This document shows, one piece after another, positions 5,540 through 9,526 of a stretch of DNA of 9,526 nucleotides. The position numbers and the translations under genes were made by a program. The notes under the pieces were generated by a model that saw only the letters and a program-made list of their open reading frames with translations, made no database searches and was not told the DNA's origin. Origin of the DNA: an uncultured Oscillospiraceae bacterium (GTDB lineage: Bacteria > Bacillota > Clostridia > Oscillospirales > Acutalibacteraceae). The DNA lies in NCBI GenBank assembly GCA_900554535.1, contig USIA01000061.1:1-9526 (forward strand), read 5' to 3'. Position 1 is the first letter of the stretch. Each line of letters starts with the position of its first letter.

Positions 5540-6478
5540 ATGTCAGCGGCAAAGAAAAAGCATAAATGGGTCAAATGGGTCGCGATCGTCGTAGCGGTGG
5601 TGGTTATCATCGCCCTGGCGATGACTGCCCTGGCAAAACGAGGGACAGAATCTCTGGATACCTACACGGCAAAAACGCAAGATCTGCGCACCTGGTACAG
5701 TTTTAGCGGCACCCTTGAGCCGGTCAATCAGCAGTCGGTGACCGCAGCCAGCGGCACAAAGGTAAAGACCGTGCATGTCAAAGAAGGCGATCAGGTCAAA
5801 GAGGGCGACGTTCTCTTTGATGTGGAGACAATCAATGCAATGGGCCAAACGGAAACCGAAGAACTCACCGCAAAACAGGACGGCGAAGTCGGCGAGGTCA
5901 ATGTCAAGGAGGGCGACACCGTACTGGGCGACAAGCCGCTGACCACGGTAGCGGATTACCGTACACTGGAAGTCGACATCAAAGTGGATGAATATGACGT
6001 TTCGGCATTGGAAGTCGGCAAAGAGGTAGACGTCAAAGTGAATGCACAGGATAAGAGCGTGAAAGGAAAGGTGCAGCGCGTCAGCCATGAGGCCACCAGT
6101 GAAAACAACGTCTCCTATTTCCCGGCAAAAATCCGCCTGGAAGACAGCAGCGGTCTCTACGCCGGCATGTCCGCCGAGGTCACGATGTTGAATCAGCAGG
6201 CCAAAGGCGCAGTGACCTTGCCTGAAAAGGCTTTGCAGTTTGACGAGGAAAACCAGCCGTATGTACTGGTTAAAAATGCCGATGGCAAGTTACAGCGCAA
6301 AGAGGTGAAGACCGGTCTGACGGACGGTACGACGGTGCAGATTACAGAAGGCCTTTCCAATGGGGAACAGGTCTATGCCGCCAAAGAATCAACCAATGCC
6401 TTCCAGATGATGGCCGAAGGCGGAGACCGCGAGAGAACGGCCTCCAATGCACAGACGCAGGAGGCGTCCCAATCATGA
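5540..6478 (+). CDS. Membrane-fusion (MacA/YknX-like) adaptor of an ABC exporter
   Basis: Adaptor subunit of 312 aa anchored by one N-terminal transmembrane helix (about 13-32) after a Lys-rich cytoplasmic start, with the rest outside the membrane. Two lipoyl half-motifs are visible: GTKVKTVHVKEGDQVKEGD (72-90) and a second one around 111-139 (DGEVGEVNVKEGDTV). They are followed by the beta-barrel (about 143-220, with VDEYDVSALEVGKEV) and the membrane-proximal domain (to about 285), then a Gln/Ser-rich tail. Only about 14 residues separate the two lipoyl halves where MacA-type proteins have a long coiled-coil hairpin. That fits a Gram-positive cell, where no outer-membrane channel has to be reached. 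A strong AGGAGGGG lies 6 bases before the ATG. Its stop overlaps the ATPase start (ATGA). It probably regulates or gates the downstream MacB-like permease; the substrate is unknown. Confidence 0.92.
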   Translation: MSAAKKKHKWVKWVAIVVAVVVIIALAMTALAKRGTESLDTYTAKTQDLRTWYSFSGTLEPVNQQSVTAASGTKVKTVHVKEGDQVKEGDVLFDVETINAMGQTETEELTAKQDGEVGEVNVKEGDTVLGDKPLTTVADYRTLEVDIKVDEYDVSALEVGKEVDVKVNAQDKSVKGKVQRVSHEATSENNVSYFPAKIRLEDSSGLYAGMSAEVTMLNQQAKGAVTLPEKALQFDEENQPYVLVKNADGKLQRKEVKTGLTDGTTVQITEGLSNGEQVYAAKESTNAFQMMAEGGDRERTASNAQTQEASQS

Positions 6479-7185
6479 GCGGGCAGGAAGCAGCGCCCAA
6501 GGTGGTCCTGACCATGCAGGGAATCACAAAAGAATATCAGATGGGTGAAGAGACGCAGCAGGTATTGCGCGGCATTGATTTGACTGTCTATGAAGGGGAA
6601 TTTCTCTCCATTCTGGGGCCCTCCGGCTCCGGAAAGTCTACCTTGATGAACATCATTGGGTGCCTCGACGTGCCGACCACCGGCACCTATGTGCTCAATG
6701 GCCTGAATATTTCGGAGCAGGATGAAACGGTGCTTTCACACATCCGCGCAAAGTCGGTCGGCTTTATTTTTCAGAACTTTCAGCTTTTGCCGAGGCAGAC
6801 TGCGCTGCAAAACGTGGCGCTTTCTATGATCTATGCCGGCTATCCGCCCGCCGTGCGCCGCGAGCGCGCCAAAAAAATGCTGGAGCGTGTGGGGTTAGGC
6901 GACAAGATGGACCACTATCCAAACCAACTTTCCGGTGGGCAGCAGCAGCGCGTGGCAATCGCCCGGGCAATTGCCACCGACCCGACCATCCTGCTGGCAG
7001 ATGAACCGACCGGTGCGCTCGACCAAAAGACCGGGCGTCAAGTCATGGAATTGTTCCGTGAATTGAATGCCGAAGGCCGTACGATCATCATGATTACGCA
7101 TGACGTGCACATTGCCGCATATGCCAGCCGCATCGTGCGTCTGCTTGATGGCGTGCTTTCGGAAGGGGGCGTGGAGGATGCCTAA
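6475..7185 (+). CDS. ABC transporter ATPase (MacB/LolD/YknY-type)
   Basis: Nucleotide-binding subunit of 236 aa that powers the exporter at the cytoplasmic face. All motifs are intact: Walker A GPSGSGKST (48-56), Q-loop glutamine 100 (IFQNFQLLPR), signature LSGGQQQRVAIARA (152-165), Walker B ILLADEP with catalytic Glu177, D-loop ALD and switch His209 (ITHD). The IGCLDVPTTG and QLLPRQTA context is typical of the MacB-type subfamily, which works with FtsX/MacB-fold permeases as a mechanotransmitter rather than a classic transport channel. An AGGAGG lies inside the end of the adaptor gene, and the 4-base ATGA overlap indicates translational coupling. The permease follows after 30 bases. Confidence 0.97.
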   Translation: MSGQEAAPKVVLTMQGITKEYQMGEETQQVLRGIDLTVYEGEFLSILGPSGSGKSTLMNIIGCLDVPTTGTYVLNGLNISEQDETVLSHIRAKSVGFIFQNFQLLPRQTALQNVALSMIYAGYPPAVRRERAKKMLERVGLGDKMDHYPNQLSGGQQQRVAIARAIATDPTILLADEPTGALDQKTGRQVMELFRELNAEGRTIIMITHDVHIAAYASRIVRLLDGVLSEGGVEDA

Positions 7186-7215
7186 AGTATATCCCCCGCA
7201 AAAGGAGGCGTTTCC

Positions 7216-8412
7216 ATGCTGAAAGAAAGTATTCAGATGTCCTGGGAGAACATCATCCACAACAAACTGCGTTCATTTTTGACGGTGCTGGGTATTGTCA
7301 TCGGCGTTACCGCCATCATTGCGCTGGTGACCATTGTGCAGGGTGTCAGCGACGAAATGACCAGCCAGTTTGCACAGCTTGGCGCCGGAAAACTCAGTAT
7401 TTCCGCCCAGGGAACACCACTCAAGCAGGGCCTCAATGCCGACGACCTCGCTGCCTTACAAGCAATTGACGGCGTAGAAGGGGTCTCCCCCACGGTCAAC
7501 GTCAGTGCCTCGGCTGTGCGCGAGGGTAAACTCAGCGACAGCATTTCGGTGGAAGGGCGCAGCCCGGAATATTTCCGCAACCAAAAGGATCTGCTGGAGC
7601 GTGGGCGCGCCATTAACCCGCTGGATGTCGCGCAACAGACACGTGTGTGCGTGATTGACCACGATCTCCAACAGCTGCTGTTTTATGGGACGGACCCTCT
7701 CGGCCAAACCTTACAGATCAACGGGAAAACCTTTACGGTGGTCGGCGTATTGTCGGATAACACAAAGGATGTCCTGGCGAGTATGAACCAGCTGATGGGC
7801 GGTGCTTCAGACGGAAAGGTGATCGTTCCTTACACGACCGCAATGCGCATGAGCGGGGCAAACAGCATCACCTCGCTGGACGTGATGGTAACGGATCCAA
7901 CACAAACTGACCAGGTGGAGGATGCGGTGCGCGCCGCGCTCAACCGCGCCTTCAACTATAAAGATGACAGCTATAACCTTATCAATATGGAAGGTCTGCT
8001 CGACACCATGAACCAGATCACCGGCATGATGGCCACCATGCTGGGCGGCATTGCCTCCATTGCGCTTTTGGTCGGCGGTATTGGCATCATGAACATGATG
8101 CTCGTCTCCGTGACTGAGCGCACACCGGAAATCGGCCTGCGCAAAGCCCTGGGAGCGGAACCGAAACGCATCCAAATCCAATTTTTGCTGGAGTCCATCT
8201 TCCTATCCCTGATGGGCGGCGTCCTTGGCGCTGTGCTGGGCGTCATCATCTCAGCTATTGGCTGCACGGCCATTGGAATCGACATCACCATTTCGTGGCC
8301 AGCCATTGGGTTGGGCGTTGGCTTTTCAGCGGTCGTCGGGATTCTTTTTGGCTGGGCACCTGCCCGCAAGGCCAGCCGCCTCAACCCGATCGACGCCCTG
8401 CGCAGTATGTGA
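7216..8412 (+). CDS. MacB/FtsX-type ABC transporter permease
   Basis: Membrane subunit of 398 aa with the MacB topology: one N-terminal helix (22-42, motif KLRSFLTVLGIVIGV), a large extracytoplasmic domain (about 43-270), then three C-terminal helices (about 275-297, 325-352, 360-381). The coupling segment ERTPEIGLRKALGA (301-314) after helix 2 and the C-terminal GWAPARKASRLNPIDALR (379-396) are hallmarks of this family. AAAGGAGG precedes the ATG by 7 bases. With the adaptor and ATPase it makes a complete MacAB/YknXYZ-like system. Relatives export peptides, toxins or antibiotics, but the substrate cannot be inferred. The gene is intact. Confidence 0.96.
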   Translation: MLKESIQMSWENIIHNKLRSFLTVLGIVIGVTAIIALVTIVQGVSDEMTSQFAQLGAGKLSISAQGTPLKQGLNADDLAALQAIDGVEGVSPTVNVSASAVREGKLSDSISVEGRSPEYFRNQKDLLERGRAINPLDVAQQTRVCVIDHDLQQLLFYGTDPLGQTLQINGKTFTVVGVLSDNTKDVLASMNQLMGGASDGKVIVPYTTAMRMSGANSITSLDVMVTDPTQTDQVEDAVRAALNRAFNYKDDSYNLINMEGLLDTMNQITGMMATMLGGIASIALLVGGIGIMNMMLVSVTERTPEIGLRKALGAEPKRIQIQFLLESIFLSLMGGVLGAVLGVIISAIGCTAIGIDITISWPAIGLGVGFSAVVGILFGWAPARKASRLNPIDALRSM

Positions 8413-8511
8413 CCGGTGCGCAACTGCGGCATCAAATATTCCCAAACTGGTTGGTCCTATTGCAAAATGATTTTCCAACAGTCTTTTGCCAAAGGAACTC
8501 TTTTGGATGAC
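8413..8511. other. Short 3' region of the exporter operon
   Basis: About 100 bases between the permease stop and the bidirectional terminator. It contains only a weak small inverted repeat (CCAAA/TTTGG near 8490-8507). I see no gene, promoter or RNA motif here. Confidence 0.4.
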
Positions 8512-8561
8512 AAAAATACGCCTTGAAGCGGCTTTGACTGGCCGAATCAAGGCGTATTTTT
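8512..8561. terminator. Bidirectional intrinsic terminator
   Basis: Perfect 15-bp inverted repeat: AAAAATACGCCTTGA (8512-8526) with TCAAGGCGTATTTTT (8547-8561), plus an inner CGGC/GCCG pairing. The A-tract on one side and T-tract on the other make it work in both directions. It closes the exporter operon on the plus strand and can back up termination of the convergent tetR transcript. Confidence 0.93.
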
Positions 8562-8601
8562 CGCATTCTTTGCATAACGCGGCCGTTTTCTTTTTGAATA
8601 C

Positions 8602-8644
8602 AAAAGAAGGGGAAACGCCCCTTCCAACAGGCGACTCCCCTTCT
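8602..8644 (-). terminator. Intrinsic terminator of the tetR-like gene
   Basis: AGAAGGGG (8605-8612) pairs with CCCCTTCT (8637-8644), and an inner CGCC/GGCG stem lies beyond a small internal loop. On the minus strand the stem is followed by TTTTG. It lies about 40 bases after the tetR stop codon. Confidence 0.8.
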
Positions 8645-8682
8645 GCATGTTTATATACGATTTTGAGCAAATCCCAGACGCT

Positions 8683-9243
8683 TCACTTTTCTTCCCCAAC
8701 TGTCTGCTCCCGCATCACGCACTTGGACATACTGATCACCGCATGACGCACCAGCCGGACAAACTCGGCGGGTTTGATATCCGCCTCATCGAGCAGCCAA
8801 CGCATAATCGCCGCGCGGCTGACATCGGTGAAAAGCTGCACATAAAAATCCAGATGCGCCTCATCTTCATGAAAGATCTCCTCAAAAAAGGGCTGCACGA
8901 TTGCATGGAGGACATCCGCAAAATAATCGATAAATGCATTCTGACCGGTAACCTGTAGGGCATTGACATAAAACGGCCGGTTCTCATAAAAATAGCTGCA
9001 CACGTCTTGAAGGAGAACCCAACCATCAGAAGTGGGATTTTCCTGCAATTTCTGAATCAGTTCAGTATAAAAAATCCAATTGACCAGATCGTATTTGTCG
9101 CGGAAATGGTAGTAAAAGCTCTGGCGGTTCATGGAGCACCGCTGACAAATGTCGCTGATGCTGATTTTGGCAAAGGGCTTTTCCGCCATCAAGGATTTCA
9201 TGGCATCGCCCAGCGCTTTTTTTGTGATATTGGAATCCGCCAT
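8683..9243 (-). CDS. TetR/AcrR-family regulator (DhaS-like type)
   Basis: DNA-binding repressor candidate of 186 aa. The N-terminal helix-turn-helix is clear: KISISDICQRCSMNRQSFYY (26-45), then HFRDKYDLVNWIF. This style (NRQSFYYHFxDKYDLVNWIF) is typical of the DhaS-like/TetR_C_8 group. The C-terminal ligand domain (about 75-180) is rich in aromatic residues. Despite the subgroup name, no dihydroxyacetone kinase gene is present here, so the target is unknown. GAGGGG lies 9 bases before the ATG, and I see no promoter in the 47 bases that separate it from ilvD, so it may be read from the ilvD transcript. It is convergent with the exporter operon, and control of that operon is possible but not shown. 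Confidence 0.93.
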   Translation of the reverse strand: MADSNITKKALGDAMKSLMAEKPFAKISISDICQRCSMNRQSFYYHFRDKYDLVNWIFYTELIQKLQENPTSDGWVLLQDVCSYFYENRPFYVNALQVTGQNAFIDYFADVLHAIVQPFFEEIFHEDEAHLDFYVQLFTDVSRAAIMRWLLDEADIKPAEFVRLVRHAVISMSKCVMREQTVGEEK

Positions 9244-9290
9244 CCTGCTTTCCCCTCTTTCCTGCCTGCGTGGCAGCGCCGCAGTAAAAC

Positions 9291-9526
9291 TTAAATGGAC
9301 AGCACCGCGCCTTGTGCGCCGGAAGTGACCAACTTTGCATACCGGGCCAGATATCCGGTGACATGCTGCTCCTTCGGCTGCCAGGTAGCCTTGCGCGCCG
9401 TCAACTCCTCCTGCGAAACATGCAGGGTGATAGAATTGTTGGGAATATCGATCTCAATCTCGTCCCCCTCCTGCACAAGGGCGATCGGGCCACCGACCGC
9501 GGCTTCCGGCGAAATGTGGCCGATAG
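9291..9526 (-). CDS. ilvD: Dihydroxy-acid dehydratase, C-terminal part (cut by right edge)
   Basis: Only the last 77 residues are visible, and they match the C-terminal beta-barrel of IlvD: GHISPEAAVGGPIALVQEGD, then IDIPNNSITLHVS and GYLARYAKLVTSGAQGAVL at the end. IlvD is the iron-sulfur enzyme that dehydrates 2,3-dihydroxy-acids in isoleucine and valine synthesis. The catalytic and cluster-binding parts lie outside the window. The frame is open to the edge and ends in a TAA 47 bases before the tetR-like gene. A related sugar-acid dehydratase (Edd type) is less likely given the GYLARYAKLVTSG ending. Confidence 0.93.
   Translation of the reverse strand, partial: IGHISPEAAVGGPIALVQEGDEIEIDIPNNSITLHVSQEELTARKATWQPKEQHVTGYLARYAKLVTSGAQGAVLSI

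Noticed and set aside
5543..6088. Open frame antisense to the adaptor gene (181 codons)
   Set aside because: The translation is His/Cys/Phe-rich without any family features, and the sense strand encodes a well-supported adaptor.
5540..8412. Calling the exporter a macrolide pump MacAB
   Set aside because: The subunit families match, but the adaptor is shortened, no TolC exists in such a cell, and substrate cannot be inferred. I kept a generic MacAB/YknXYZ-like name.
9254..9283. Small hairpin (CTGCC/GGCAG) between ilvD and the tetR-like gene as an ilvD terminator
   Set aside because: The stem is only 5 bp and no T-run follows on the minus strand, so read-through into tetR is more likely.

Overview
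The window is a moderately GC-rich bacterial chromosome segment, most likely from a low-redundancy anaerobic Clostridia lineage (Oscillospiraceae/Ruminococcaceae-like). This rests on the FabT-FabH-AcpP-FabK gene order, use of FabK rather than FabI as enoyl-ACP reductase, a Gram-positive MacAB-like ABC system without any outer-membrane partner, strong AGGAGG-type ribosome binding sites and a zinc-ribbon/YARHG membrane protein. The genus cannot be named from the sequence alone. No rRNA, tRNA, CRISPR array, transposase or phage gene is visible, and the content looks like core or shell chromosome.

Left block (1-2381, minus strand): the head of a type II fatty-acid synthesis operon. A textbook promoter (TTGACA-N17-TATACT) carries a 17-bp palindrome just downstream of its -10 box. 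The operon then reads a FabT-like MarR repressor, fabH, acpP and fabK, with fabK running off the left edge. The layout suggests that FabT represses its own operon. The repressor has no ATG/GTG/TTG at the place where its Shine-Dalgarno sequence and homology put the start; an ATC codon sits there instead. The last ~43 bases at the left edge no longer fit the conserved FabK protein and look like poor-quality sequence.

Middle block (2397-5423): a minus-strand pair encodes a zinc-ribbon, single-TM, YARHG-domain protein and a VanZ-family membrane protein. Divergent from vanZ, on the plus strand, is a YjjU-type patatin phospholipase with its own promoter and a strong intrinsic terminator. The divergent region holds a perfect 15-bp palindrome.

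Right block (5424-8561, plus strand): a three-gene operon for a MacAB/YknXYZ-like exporter, comprising a membrane-fusion protein, an ABC ATPase and a MacB-type permease. The first two genes overlap by ATGA, and the operon ends at a bidirectional terminator. The adaptor lacks the usual coiled-coil hairpin between its two lipoyl half-motifs. Convergent to it on the minus strand lie a TetR/AcrR regulator of the DhaS-like type and the 3' end of ilvD (dihydroxy-acid dehydratase), which runs off the right edge.

I did not find a convincing new multi-gene system. The most useful observations are the missing canonical start of the FabT-like gene, its promoter/operator arrangement, the hairpin-less adaptor and the corrupted left end.
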